DNA of 64,000 nucleotides, taken from NCBI GenBank assembly GCA_963854835.1, contig OY978527.1, positions 18,075,345 to 18,139,344 on the forward strand. The letters are read 5' to 3'. Numbering within the stretch: the stretch's first letter is position 1; each line of letters begins with the position of its first letter. The DNA is from Megamerina dolium (Eukaryota > Arthropoda > Insecta > Diptera > Megamerinidae). The translations under genes were made by a program, and so were the position numbers. Below the pieces are notes generated by a model. It did not search any database. It was not told where the DNA came from and saw only the letters and a program-made list of their open reading frames with translations. Shown in pieces: positions 33,181 through 46,516 of the stretch.

Positions 33181-35481
33181 TCTTGTTAACTCTCTTAAAT
33201 TTGTGTAGTAAGAACGAAAACGTGTTACCAACTAAGTGTACTGATTTCTTCTCAACTTGCATCGAAAATTCTTCTTGCGAAGTTACGCCATTGATTATTT
33301 TCCAATGATTAGTAATAATTTATTATGTGTTTAAATGAAACCCTTAGCTACAAATATTTCTGTGGTGTCATACATATTTACCACTTTGACCAAATCAACA
33401 AGCTACAGCAAATTTTATATCAAAAAGTTTTGAACAAAACTTTTGCTTTTTTTTTTGTTTTTTTTGGCAAAAGTTAACACATATTTTCATTGAGAAACAA
33501 ATGTCGCCACAAATATTATACGATAAGTTATTGCAGAAAGTCAAACCAGTTAAATATGTAGATGAAATAGATGGGAGTATCTCGCTACTGAAGGGTTTTC
33601 TGAAGGGTTCACATTGGTGGGTGGAGTTGAAAGATTTCAGCTCTAATTCAGACATTCCATTGGTTTTATCCCGACAAAAGTTAAGTTCAAACGTATACGG
33701 CTATCGTATCGTAAAGTATATTTGCGTTTAATTAACTTTTAAATTTGAAGTTGGCGGCACATAAATCTTTTGTACTACAAATACTTGCGATGAAAGCAAG
33801 ATGCTGAAAATGTTAAATACTTCATGTTGCAAAAATCGATGACAACAGGAATTTACAGTAGATATGAATATGCAGACGTACACAGAGATGAAATAGTGTG
33901 CTAGCTCTTGTTTAGGAGTAACTCTCGTTCAAAAGATAAAGAAGAAAAGGAACAAAACTTGAAATATCAACTGTCAAATACAATGTGCATGGAATCGTTT
34001 AGCACATATTCTTCTTGTTTTTGTTTGTTTGTTTGCTGATGACAATCATAAAACCACAAAAACTCATTATCTACACATTTAATACATACTCGTAATATCA
34101 TTGAGCGAGGACATAAGAAACAATGGAAAAAAAAATGTATATATATATATATTGTATATACATATATACATGGAAAATTATAATAAAAAGGAAATACAAA
34201 AAAAGGACACTTACCAAGGTATTTAGCCTCTTTTACAATTTTACTTTTGGCTAGGAAAAACTTGTGTAAAACCAAAAACCGGAAATAATGCTTTAAATTG
34301 TCCTAAACTATTTTTATAGGCTGCATGCGGGCATGCCGTCATAGATTTTCTGTGGATGACACTCATAAAAAACAACAAACAACACGGAAAATTGTTGATG
34401 CCAACACAAAGAAACACAATAAACATAAAATTAATGTAATAAATGCTTAGTATGATGAAGGATGAAAATGAACAAAGCGAGAAACCCAGCAGCAAATTTG
34501 TCAATACCTTGCCAACATAAGACATTATAGAACAGCTTTAAATCAAATGAAATCCACATTTCAGTATTGCTGTATGTATACTTCTTCCAAAAGTCCTTCT
34601 CGATAAGCGAGAAACACTTATAATTTTCAATTGATTTGTTTATAGTACACATCTAGATAGCTGTCGAGTCAAATAATTGTTAGAATGTTGGTGCAACCGT
34701 TGACATGGGAATCGGCAGATCGTGATCTCAAATCCTGATGGGGTTTCTTTTTAATTTCTGTATTTTTTTTTTTCATTTCGGAAATAATATATTTGACAAA
34801 AAATTCAAAAAATCTTTAACAATATTTTCGAGAAAATTATTCTTATAATCACCTTAGTCAATAATATTGTAGTATGAAATGTGGTGTTTGCGATTGGGGA
34901 ACCCACTTCGAACCCAGGAATGAATCGAAAGAATTTTTATTGGTTTTAGACACATGTAATCCTTATATCGAAATCACATTTTGCATTGAATGAAAAAATG
35001 TTGGCATTACTGGGTTGCTTGAAAAAAACTCCTTCCAAAAACTGTTTTATGGAATGCATTCAAATGTGGCCCGTTTCATAAAAAAAAGATTTAGAGATAG
35101 AATGCAGATGGTAACGACTTATGGAGACCAAAAAGGGGTTCTGTTATAGCTTTTTACCCCTTTTATTTTCTACTGGGAATATACACAGTGAAAATGTATG
35201 GGTAAAAAGCTAAGAATGCGCAATAAAAACAGATCGTTTTTCATAGCAAGTATATTTGGCACTAACTATTTCAGGAAATTTTGTATCATCCAGGCATTGG
35301 CGTGATGACTTTAGTCGGAATTAGAAAAGACCTCTCTATATTCTCTATATTTATGCTCATACTACCATTCTGAATAGTGCATCCTTTGAGAAATCACTTG
35401 TTTTTAAGAGAATTGCCACAAGATATTTAAAATATACATATTTGCACAAATCTAATATTGGATGTAGAAAAACATCTGGTG
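33181..35481. other. A+T-rich stretch, no gene supported
   Basis: A 77-codon plus-strand frame at 33501-33731 and a few minus-strand frames near 34.0-34.6 kb have no recognisable family. A short (TA)n run lies at 34139-34153. Nothing else was seen. Confidence 0.4.
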
Positions 35482-36330
35482 TGTCTTACAATGGAAAGGC
35501 GTCCCAGAAAGGATCTTATCCGTACAGAGTCAGGCATTAGACAGGGGTAGATCTTATCACCATTATTATTCCTCGTCGTCATAGATGAAATGTTGGTCAC
35601 ATCAATTGACTACTCAGAATTAGAGGCTGAATTGTGGCACGCTATTACCATGCAGCATCTTGAGGATCTGGATTTCGCTAATGATACCTCAACGTAGAGA
35701 AGATATGCGGAATAAATTGAACAACATCGTAGAAACTTCTGCTGCTGCTGGACTCAAAACGAATGTGCAAAAACATCCCAAATCCTTGGAAATAAACACC
35801 AACCTCGCTACTGCTTTTAACATCGAAAAGCAGGACATTAACAGTCTGGACGTCTTCCAATATCCTTGGCACCCAATTCATTGCCGATGACAGATAAAAA
35901 GCTGACGTATTTTCAAGGTTACACAAAATAAGAAGTGCCTTTGCTAATCTACTCTCAATGTGGAATTTCAAGCAAGTTGAATCGAGGTGCACGCGCTTGG
36001 TGGCCAGATAACTGGATGTCTCATGCTGATCTGCATAAACGTTGCCACCAGTAGCTAATCGCATCGGAAATCAGAGAACGAAAATGGAGGTGTCTCGGCC
36101 ATACACTGCGAAAAAGTGGTACCGATATTGGCAGACAAGCATTAGACTGGAACCCGCAGGGACAACGCAGAAGAGGCAAACCAAGAGGCTCTTGGCGACG
36201 CTGTGTCGAGGACAAGATGAAAGCCGTAGACAAAAACTTACCCTGGCAGCGAGTAAAGGCAAAAGAATTGGAATGGGTTTAAAGGATAAAAGAAAGAATA
36301 TTGGCTAAGTTCTTTTGCACTGACGCCCAC
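35482..36330 (+). pseudogene. RTE-like LINE (second family), RT to C-terminus
   Basis: Frames in succession give SGIRQG followed by ILSPLLFLVVID (RT motif B region), LDFANDTS (a degenerate form of the catalytic FADD box), LNNIVETSAAAGLKTNVQK, and near 36050-36290 [40 protein letters not shown] and CVEDKMKAVDKNLPWQ. The last part matches the intact C-terminus of the 52.3-kb copy. Multiple frameshifts are present, and a section between RT and C-terminus is missing. Confidence 0.75.
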
Positions 36331-38755
36331 AAAGTATCTTCCAACTGTCCGTTGACGTTGGCCAACCTCTCGATCCACTCTATTTTTATATGGAAGTAAA
36401 TTGCGCTTGGTCAGCCTTAGCCGGAGTTCATGAACACCATCTCCAATAGGCCCAACACCGGCTGCGAGATTCACAGTGCATTTGAAACCAAAGACCCCGA
36501 AAAATAACAATTGCGGCTTTTGTGCCTTGAATTATCAATTTAAGAAGTTGTTGTTTGAAAAATTCGTTTGGTTAGAATTGACAACTACTTATTACCAAAT
36601 TAGATTAAAAGCGCAACCCATAGATTTAATGAAACATTTAGACCTATGACGGTGTCATGAGCTCGAAACAGCTCTTAGCGTTGGTTTGCGAGTGCAATAA
36701 TATTTAGATCTTACGTGACTTGAGCTTAGTAAAAAGTCTTTCAGCGAAAAACTATGCAAAAGCGGATACGAGATATCTTAAGATCTTAACATTGGTATGC
36801 ATAATACCGAAAATCGACGCTTCAATTTTCTTTGTAATCATTCGGAATTCTTTGGTAAGTTTTTGGGAACCTCAGCGGAATATCCATTAGAATAGAAAAA
36901 TTGGATTTGGTCCAGGAAGGTGAAACCAAAGATTTTGGAGATTGTGGCATCCATTAGGTTGGTGTGAGTCCAAAAGTTCCATTAAGATTTTTACTATGGT
37001 GTACGTTGCATTGAAAAGTTTCGAAATGGAGCTCGAGAGGTCTCTGCGAAATTTTGGAAAATGAGACGCGTAAACCAATTACAAGTAAGCCATCAACAAG
37101 TTTAGTTTAGTTCAGTTTAGTGGAGATTTAGTGGAGTTTAGTGGAGGTTAAAACTTTGAATATTTCGTCATTGAAACGGTTAATATGAGATGACTGTGAC
37201 TTGCTTAGAGCTAGTACGTCGTTTGAGGGAAACTAGTGTTCATCCTGCCGATAGCATATAATTCGTTGAGGACTGTGTTTAGAAAACATTTCTTATTTGC
37301 TCAGAGCTACTATGGAATACATTTGCATCCAAAATTCAATATTCTTAAACATTCTTTACATCAACCGGCATCAGCGTGCAAAGAAAAGAGAGACAAATTT
37401 TCGCACTCTCCGTATAAGCACAATCTATAACGGATAACTATAAATTAACGGCTTAACATAAGTTAAAGATATGAAAGATATGGTATCAAGATAAGCTTCA
37501 TACTTTTTAAAAAATATACAAATTTTTAATGAAATAAATGAGCATTTGCTATAGACAATACTTCAAATGAACATTTTCAAAAGAAAATGACATAGACCGT
37601 ACTAAAATCGGATGAAAATAAATTTTGTAAAATGTGAAATTACATTTTACCACTTTTAGAGTAGTTTCTAAGCTATCGACACGCTTCTTGGGGAACATCT
37701 TCGAACTACCCTTAATATGCACAATGGCTAACTCCGAGTAAAATTGAACGTCTAAACCTTACACTGTATTCAGTACCCAAAAACGAAATGAAATGGAGGA
37801 TGAAATATAGCAATAATAATCATCAACATAAAAGTATGATTCAGAAAATAGGAAACCCTTATAACAATAATAATAATCATCATAATCATAATCATGATCA
37901 TAAACATAAAAATAATAAACATCAAAAGCCTAAACATCTAAGCTTTAAGAAGAAGAAAAGAAAATTAAAGTTTTATAAAGCAAAAGAAAAATCGAGGAAG
38001 CTATAAAAAGAGTGTGGTGGCATGAAGACTGGCTCATAATAATCAAATATGAGCCTTAAACAAACGAACAAAATCATGATAGGAATCAGTGAGAAAAAAA
38101 TCAAACGCCACTAATAACGAGTAATTGGAATGAGGCAGAAAATTATAATCCCCATCATGTTGATTACTATTTTTCTCATTGTTGATGTTTATGCGTCAGA
38201 GCCTTTTTCGCTTCATTTTCGTTTGTGGAGATTTGTCTTTATATGTCTTTGTCTTTTGTATGTGATTGACTTTACTGTAATGTTAATGTTGTGGTTTAGT
38301 TTGAATGGGATGGTTGCATAAATGTGACAATTGCTATGAAGCCGTTAATTTTACGAGTTCTTTTCATAGGCAGTCAAATGGCATAAAGAAAAATATGAGA
38401 CAGTTGTGAAAATTGCACTTCACGTTCATTATAGTAACAATGATTTTTCAACTAGCTGAATTACGTACTTTCTTCGAAATAATTAGTGTTTTTTCTTAGA
38501 CGCTTCCAAATCAGTAAGATTTTGGATCTAATTGCTTCGAATCAGCACGGACGAAGAATTGTACTAAGTTTATATTTCAGTCTAAAATTAGCTGATTTTG
38601 AACGTAAATGTCTCTATCGGCCCCCTATATTAAGAAAGCGACTGTCTAAACTATGTGAGGAAATCCGCATGTCACTTGGTCACTGATCACGATCAGTATG
38701 ATTTTCTAATGAGCTGCAAATTTCCATCTATGCGGATATGAAAAATTATCGCTTA
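36331..38755. other. No gene seen; low-complexity patches
   Basis: Contains a small TTTAGTGGAG-type minisatellite (37101-37150) and an AAT/CAT trinucleotide-rich patch (37809-37925) that creates an Asn/His-rich frame. No family similarity was found. Confidence 0.5.
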
Positions 38756-40335
38756 TTATACCCTGCATAATGCAATATGCATGGTATATTCATTTCGGTC
38801 AGATGTTTGTGTCCACTTGAAGGAATCTCCGGAGATATAGACATGGATATATATTCGTGATCAGCATCGATTAAATTTTCGATTTAACGATGTCCGTCCG
38901 TCCGTCCGTCCGTCCGTCTGTCTGTCACCTGGCTGGTTCGCACGATAACTTGAGTAAATATTGAGCTATTTCGATGAAATTTGGCATAAGTAATCTATGA
39001 TCCAAGGGTACGGAGGGGATTGATATTGGGCATGATCGGTCAATAACCACGCCCACACCAAGCATTCAAAGCGACTAACCTCGAAATTTTCAAAATCTTT
39101 AACTTGCTATAACTCACACAATATACCACTTGGGACAACAATATTTTGCACATAGAGTTATATTATACTACTATATAACCTCACCAAAAGTGGATGAGCC
39201 ACGCCTACTTTCTAGCGTAGCTCCCATACAAAGTGTCTGTACTTCTTTTAAATTGAAACTGCTGTAACTTCTACAATCTTCTGTCTAGAATAACCATAAT
39301 TGACGCTTAGATTAACACGGTAGTCGGAAATAATATGGCAGAAAATCAATATGCCACGCCCACTCCTTTTTGGGTCTCCCATACAAAGTTGCGGAAATTA
39401 AAAAAAATGTTACCGGTTATAACTTGCAAACTATTCAGCGTAGAATAACGAGATTTAAGGTATGGATTAGTATTGTACGAGCAACTAGGCTCACAGAAAA
39501 TGGGCGCACCACGCCCAGTGTTTATCGTAGCCCCCATACAAATTTTAAATTGAAACAGCTGTAACTTCGGCAATCTTCTGTCTAGAATAACCATAATTGA
39601 CACTTAAATTAATATCGTAATCGGCAAAAATCTGGCAGAAAATCAGTGTGCCACGCCCACTCCTTCATGGGTCTCCCATACAAAGTCGAGTGAATTAAAC
39701 TAAAATGTTAAGCTCCATAGCCTACAAACCATTTAGCCTAGGACAACGAGACTTAGGGTATGGATTAGTATTGTACGAGTAACTAGGCTCACAGAAAATG
39801 GGCGCACCACGCCCAGTGTTTATCGTAGCCCCCATACAAATTTTAAATTGAAACAGCTGTAACTTCGGCAATCTTCTGTCTACAATAACCATAATTGACA
39901 CTTAAATTAATATCGTAGTCGGCAAAGATCTGGCGAAAAATCAGCGTACCACGCCCACTTCTTATTGGGGCTCCCATACAAAGTTGAGGAAATTAAACAA
40001 AAATGTTAACCACCATAACTTAGAAACTATTCATCGTAGGACACCAAATTTAAGGTGTGGATTAACATTGAAAAATTAATTGGATTTACTAGAAAGTGGT
40101 AAGCCACGCCCACTTTTTATATAGCTCTCATACTAAGCCTCGGAATTATCTTAAAATCCTTTTACTTCGTCAAAGTCAACCATATTTCGGGTGTAAATTA
40201 GTAGTATATGCAAAAATTGTTTCTCGAAAAGTGGAAATAAAAGAAAAGTTGGATATTCCAGTAAACTTTTTATATATAAATCTACATATGCAGGGTATAG
40301 TTTGGTCGGCCTCAGCCGACTGTAAGGAGATTTTT
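38756..40335 (-). mobile_element. GGGCGTGG-box repeat element, copy 3 (inverted)
   Basis: The reverse complement of copy 1, with the same unit order and near-identical sequence. The plus strand starts TTATACCCTGCATAATGC and ends at the complement of AAAAATCTCCTTACAGTCGG. Plus-strand CCACGCCCAC boxes recur about every 150 bases. The CCGT tetranucleotide run (about 38889-38916) is longer than in copies 1 and 2. Confidence 0.85.
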
Positions 40336-41396
40336 GTTATATTAAAATCGCTGTTTGATTCTGCATTTATGGAGCAAAATTAATTTGTCAGTATTTTTTC
40401 AAGGACGGTGTTAATAATACCGTTACTGCGACTAATGAGAGCATACCCCTGTTCAAATGAATTCTAATGAATTTGATTTAGAGAACACCCAGTACAAGAG
40501 ACAGTTGATATTTTAAAGCAAGCATTTCACGGACGGAGAGTCCAAATCGAGGTGTCAGGCGTACTTTACTGGATGTTTTTTGAAGGCACATGTCCGTATG
40601 GACAAAGGAGAGACCAACACGGATCAAATGGATAACGTCGCCAGAACAAATTACAGAAAGTGCTTAAGAAATCCCTGTTGTTATCCATGCTTGCGGGGGC
40701 TGACAATTTTTTCTTCGCGACGTAATGAAAGCGAACAAAAAATAGTAATGAAATGAATTTGACCAATGATCAGAACCAATTCTTTATGTATATATTTTAT
40801 ATACATAAACAATAGCTGTTGGAAATGAAAGTCTTACAAAATTAAGCGAGGGTTTTTGCTGAATACACACCATTCAGCACTTGTGATCTCATACGATTTT
40901 GTCGTTTGAGATTATTTTTAAACTGAAAAATATTATATCATTAGAGAAGCTGTCGTCAAAAGTAATTTTGGCAATTTAGATCTGTTTTGTGGTCCCTTCT
41001 TCACTTTGGTCCAATTATATCGCTTATATTATTTGTGCCGCTTGCGCCAATTGCAATGTCAATCCAATCAGATAACATCCGCTTGGCGGCCTGAGAAGTC
41101 CCAAGTAAGATTACTATCAGATCTGATTGCGCGATTAGCATATCAACTAGAAGGCACCCTGTTATCCTTGTTTTTTAATTTCTTCACTTTTATTTTAGAC
41201 TCTTACTTTCTTTCTAAAGCGTCCTTTTGCAAAAATACTTTGCTTTAATGAAAATCTTCTTTTCAACAACTTATTTTGTCGGGATGGGCTCTAAAACTAA
41301 TTTTCTTATTAATTAGAAAAGCTGCATTTCTTTTTGTTTTTCTTGCTAAAATTTTTAATTTCGCCGACATTTTCTTTTATATTTTTTTCTTTATAG
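40336..41396. other. No gene seen; intron upstream of the 41.4-kb exon
   Basis: No coding signal. The last ~30 bases are a strong pyrimidine tract (41367-41396, ending TTTCTTTATAG), serving as splice acceptor for the next feature. Confidence 0.5.
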
Positions 41397-41475
41397 CCGT
41401 GATAAAGCTGCTGAAAATGGCGAACCGTTTCAGGAGCCACCACCACGTATACGTGGTCAGAGTACTTATTTAGCG
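41397..41475 (+). CDS. Internal coding exon of an unidentified host gene (26 codons)
   Basis: A 79-base exon with textbook borders: TTTTTTTCTTTATAG before it and GCG|GTAAGT after it. After one base that completes an upstream codon, the frame reads RDKAAENGEPFQEPPP then RIRGQSTYLA, with no stop, balanced composition and a proline cluster typical of a disordered or cytoplasmic segment. The intron phases would be 2 before and 0 after. No other exon of the gene was recognised, so the flanking tens of kilobases would be transposon-filled introns. I do not recognise the protein. Confidence 0.6.
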
Positions 41476-44400
41476 GTAAGTTTTTTTTTTTAAGTTTTTG
41501 ATTTTCAGGCGTTCATTTTCATCTTTATGATTTACAAAGGCATAAAAAAGGTTATGGGACGAGTATAAAAATAATATTTTCATTCAATATTTTTACTCTT
41601 TTTTTTTTTTTGAGTAATCGCAAATTTTCTTTTACGGCTCTTTTATGAATCTAACAATTTAAATGTGCTTGCTCCGATTGCTGCAAGAATGTATCGAAGT
41701 TGGTCATGTGTTGGGTTGTACGTTTTTTTTTTTTTTTCATTTGCTCATTGTCACTTTAGTTTTTAATACAGCATTGATGTGACTATTTATTGCGTCTTTC
41801 TAATTTTTTTTTTTCATATCAATTTAAGGCAACTTTTAAGCTTTGCAAATCTTCTTGTTGCATTTATTCATTCATGCGATAAAAGTAATATCCCAGCCAT
41901 TTTTCTTAGTCTATTATGCGATTTGCATTTTTTAGCGTTCAAGCTCACAATTCATATTACATAAATGCGTTAAAAAGATGAAGAAGGACTCTTGAATCAA
42001 ATGCAAAGGATGCTTCATACATCACTTTAGTTAAAAGTGTTTAGTTTATATGTGTTGTCAAGGGAGTTCTCCTCATTTCGTTACTGCACTTTTTGTGATG
42101 TTATTATTCTTTAGTGTTCTTCGCTAATAGCGTCATTTCAGCATGTCGTTTTAGTGACTCTATTCACAACGTAAAATTATTTCTTTTGTTCATTTTAAAA
42201 CTGTGATATTCCTTTGGATGGTAAATAATTGTTTAAAAAATATTTTTTTTTATATATAGTATATACGATTATACTATAATTTCATAATTCTCTTTGTGAT
42301 TTGAATGAAAGTAAAACTGCTTATTTCAAAGGATTTATTTTGATTATAATATGCAGTAAAATGGTTTAAGATTTATTGCTTTAACTCTATGATTTTATTC
42401 TAGGAGATTGCATTTATTTGGGACTAAGTGCTAGCCTCTAGTAGTAGTAGATTCAAATAAACGTTCTGAGAAGTTTTAATTGTTTTTGACCATTTTTAAT
42501 GGTTCCGACTGGATATTTCGCTGTTTTGCCGACTTATTGAAGAAGTATTTTCCATAACAAACGAAGACGTTAATTTTGGAAGTCACATTATTCCCAGATA
42601 GAAGCGAATGATGAATGGTTCGTTTATCCACCACACACTGTTAATAATAATCGAGTTGGGTTTGGTCCATCTTCAGGTCCATATTGTGCCATACCTTTGA
42701 CTTATTGGAAGAGATTGCTTCCTCCAATTTTATCAATGAACTTCTTTATTGTGCCTTTTTCGATTGCAGCCAATTCTCCTGGCTGAATTATTTTCCTGAA
42801 TTACTTGTCTGCCTACTTGCTAGAGTTAAGGTTGGGAAATCTACAATTAAGAGGATGAAGGTATCTTCATCCTTTATGCAAAATGCAAAAATGCAAATGC
42901 AAAATGTACATTTTACTGTCATTGAGCCCTAAACGTTTCTTATGCTTGTTTAGCAGACAGTGAACGCTAATCATCCCTGTCATTAGTTTTAGTTCTGATC
43001 TGTTCAATCCGAATTGCTGTGCATATTGGGGATTGCTGAATCCTAATACGAGAATGGTTTGACTTGGTCAGGCCTCTTTTCATTACTAATCTTAAAAACA
43101 GAATCAAAACAAAATGAAAATTACAAAAATACAAAATTAAATAAATAGTAGAACTATTCTTTAAAATACCCAAAATCACCCCTGGCGGGAAAAAATGCAT
43201 GACCGACACCCATCAATTTTTTGCACTCAAAATTTTTTCTGAACTTACTTCATCCCTATCACCAACCTCTGAGGGGCTATATACTAAATTGAAATTTTTA
43301 TAGATTTGATGCCCACCATTTCCAGAAATAATAACGACCTACCAGCATTAATTTTTACTTCTCATAAATTTCATAAATTTTACCGTGTTTATATTTTTGC
43401 ATTTAGATGCATTATTGCTAAGCAATTATGCTTTTAAGTTAATCCCAAGGACTTGAGATGCAGGGTAAATATGTTTTGAAAAAATTTCGGATAGTAAAAG
43501 TTAATAGAGCTTGTAATATTGTTAACCTTCTCGTTAGGAGCAAATTTTATTAAAACTTAATACTTTTAGGGGAGTCCCTCTAAGGTGTAAGATATCAGGA
43601 TGTTGAGAAAAAATGTTGAGAATCGGTCATAAATTTTAGCGATACGATTTAAGGGTTAGTCATAAATTTCTTAGAGGAATTCTGGCTATTATATCGAATA
43701 TTGCATTTTCCATAATTATTTTAAGGCTAGGTGCATAGAAATCATTATAGAGTTTTTTATAATTAAACTTAGTTTTGATTATATGGCTTATTAAACTTAG
43801 TTTTAAAAACTGCCTTGATTGGTTCCTCTGTAGGTCACAATTTAAGTAGAACAACGACAAGTATTCACAGGACTATCATGAGGGTGTCAGTAAGTACTAA
43901 ATTTTCTCCTTAACAATCTTTAACTAGTGAAATTAGTTATGTACCTTACTCCCTAGCAGTGTTAAGAATTATTAAGAAAAAATTCTATGTAAAAATTGTA
44001 CACCTTTAACTTTAAGCGACTAATATATTTTTGCAAAGAAAATTCTTATAATAATTTTTTTTTAAGAGTAATTTGCCACACAAAAAGGTTTCACATCTGC
44101 AACCTTTCTTCATTTTGTCTAATTTTTATTACGAATTTTCCCTCATGAGTAAATAGCAGAAAGAAATAAAAAAAAAAATTAGTAATTTAAACTTATTTTG
44201 TTATTTGCTCTCTATTTACTAAAGTAATATGAAAACTAAGAGGAAGTAAAAAAAAAAAATAAAATATAATTACTTCCACCACTCATTACTAGGGAAAGGG
44301 AAAGGGAAAAAATGCTTTTACTGTCGCTACGAGTAATACGTAATACAAATTGCATTTGCAAACCAGCTAAATGGCAATCATTAAATGTGTAAAAATTGCA

Positions 44401-44849
44401 ATTGTCTGAAGGATAACATAGATGAAGGAACAAGAAGATGGTGAATGTAGTTAGTAAATAAAAGAAGAAAAAAGGCTATAAGTGAGAGTAAGGGTGAAAA
44501 AGGAGGGAAAAGCAAAAAATTTTCACATTTTTCCGGTAGAACACGTGTTAAGAATTTTTGAACAAAGAAGATGAGCAAAATGTCCATCCCTCATCTTTGC
44601 CATCGCATTCTTATGTTTTTTAACTACTTTTCGAATAGACAATTGTATAATGGAGGAAGGGCCATCGGTTGGTTTGATTGTCAAATACGTTCACCTAGTT
44701 CGGACAGTGAGCTCTTCTGCGCGCCTTTAAACAAAAGTTTCTTCTTAGATGTTTATGGTCAACAGAGCCCGCTATAGAGAAATAGATAGCTGATTGTTTT
44801 CCAGCAAGATATTTATTAATTGGACTTAGGCGAGGTCAAGACAAGCAGT
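41476..44849. other. No gene seen; T-rich intron-like DNA
   Basis: Poly-T runs (41481-41490, 41600-41612, 41727-41739) and a small TGCAAAA repeat near 42876-42905. No frame with family similarity. Confidence 0.5.
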
Positions 44850-45225
44850 ACAATAATTGATCTTTTTATCAATCGTGTGGTACTATTAAAGACCGATGTT
44901 TAATGTCGGCGATTCGGGCACTTAAACCAAACATTATATGTGCAATTGAGTACTTTTAAATACTGAGTTCAAAAATCGCGTGATTAGTCATTTTGGTGAT
45001 ATAATTTTGCCTCGATTTTATGGCATTGAAAGATCGATGTTTGATGCCGACGATATAACAGCGATTCGGGCATTTAAGCGCAATTTTCTTTGAGCTGCCT
45101 ACTACTCCAACAATCTAATAATTGATCTTTTGTACACCAAGTTCAATAATAGCGTAATCAGCCAATTTGAAAACATTTAAGTTTTCTTTCTTTTTGACTT
45201 ACCGTTAAAGATCAATGTTCGAAAT
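44850..45225. repeat. Short degenerate tandem repeat
   Basis: The motif AAAGACCGATGTTTAATGTC at 44888 returns as AAAGATCGATGTTTGATGCC at 45028 and AAAGATCAATGTTCGAAAT at 45204. GCGATTCGGGCAnTTAA, TAATTGATCTTTT and AGTTCAAnAATnGCGTnATn occur twice each. The order is partly shuffled. It may be a decayed foldback or satellite fragment. Confidence 0.45.
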
Positions 45226-45768
45226 ATTTTACATTTGTCAATAAAACAAAATGTCTAAATCTATTTTTCCCCTTTCTAAAATAGAAAAAAGTCGGGAATC
45301 GGTTGAAAAATTACTGAGTTACTAATTGAGCCCAATTAACTTATATTCAGTGTTTTTTGATTGCTTTATTATATTTAGTTATATTTTCATCATTTATAAA
45401 ATTGCTAATCATCATTACCATCTTTTTCATCATCTTCATTATCTTCATTGTCATCATCATCATCGAGTTCCCCATAATTTCCTTCCCCAAGTGGCATCTG
45501 TATATTTCGAGCTCGCAATAGCTCTAAAGCCGATTTTGGTAGCTGATTTTTATATTTTTTTTTGGGTAACTTCCACTTACTAGTTATAACAGTATCGGAG
45601 CTTATGAAAAACTTATTCAAAATATCTTTATTTGACTTCTCTTGACTGCATTTCCGAGAAATTCTCTCGGAAAATTTTGAAATCTTTATTTCTGGATTCT
45701 TGTGCTTCTTCGGACAACTGGCCGAATATGTTCTATTACTTCTGGCCCATGAATAAAATAGTTGTGTC
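45226..45768. other. No supported gene; (CAT)n-rich patch
   Basis: A trinucleotide-rich patch (45412-45467) gives the minus strand an Asp/Glu-rich frame of about 120 codons (45405-45770). It lacks an upstream ATG and has no recognised domain. Confidence 0.4.
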
Positions 45769-45778
45769 AAAATGGCTT

Positions 45779-46150
45779 AAAAAAAAAAATAAATATGTGG
45801 CACTTAAAGCCCCAAAGGGCTCATTGGCCGAGCTTCTCTTCCATTACTGTTGTGCGTCTTAAATTTGGACAGTATTAGAAGGGACCTACTTATTTTAGCC
45901 GGTTCCGAACGGCAGAACACTTGTGACATCACTTTTTCTGAGCTTTGTCACAGAGTTCTTTAAGAAGCTTTTTCATGGCAAGTTGTTACTGTCGGAAGAA
46001 TTGCCAATTGCTTGCCGACAGGTGGCTACCATTCGAAAGAAAAATCTTATCGATATTAAATTTGTTATGCATCAGCCAGGGATTGAACCACGACCTACAG
46101 ATCAGAAGGCGAACACACTAACCACTGAGCTACGGCACCCAAAAATGGTA
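45779..46150 (-). mobile_element. tRNA-derived SINE, full length with target duplication (copy C)
   Basis: A full copy on the minus strand. The head, with A box TAGCTCAGTGG, is at 46121-46140; the B box region (GGTTCAATCCC) is near 46080. The body matches copy B closely, the hairpin AGCCC-TTTG-GGGCT is conserved, and a poly-A run on the plus strand marks the 3' end. AAAATGGCTT is found on both sides (45769-45778 and 46151-46160), a 10-base target duplication. Confidence 0.92.
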
Positions 46151-46516
46151 AAAATGGCTTGCCATTTTTTTATTCGGAGCGTTTAAGAAAGGTGCAGAAG
46201 ACACTCAAAAAATCTGATCCAGCCATAAAAGATAGACAAACCAAATTGAAAAATTTCAGCCACTATATATTTTAGAATCATTTTTATGTCGACGTAGTTT
46301 CCATAAGTTTCTATCGATCATTGCTAAAATTAATTTGTTTCTTACACAATGTCTACACATTAGCTTTTTATTAATAATCTTATCTCCGCATATTAAACTA
46401 AGTGTCATGAATGAAGTTATAAATACAGTGGAATCACTTGCTTCTGATCTGTGAAAAACTTGGTTATGGGAACTATGACAAGAACTCTCATTTATGCCCC
46501 ACTTCGAAGGCGAAGG

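Noticed and set aside
33501..33731. 77-codon plus-strand frame
   Set aside because: No motif, no splice signals at its borders, and an overlapping minus-strand frame of similar length.
34215..34260. Consensus-like donor GGTAAGTG on the minus strand
   Set aside because: The upstream frame has no recognisable protein content and no matching acceptor could be supported.
37788..38006. Asn/His/Lys-rich frame
   Set aside because: It arises from an AAT/CAT-type simple repeat and has no recognisable domain.
45405..45770. 121-codon acidic minus-strand frame
   Set aside because: No ATG near its start, an acidic tail derived from a (CAT)n patch, and no family similarity. Kept only as context for the SINE insertion.
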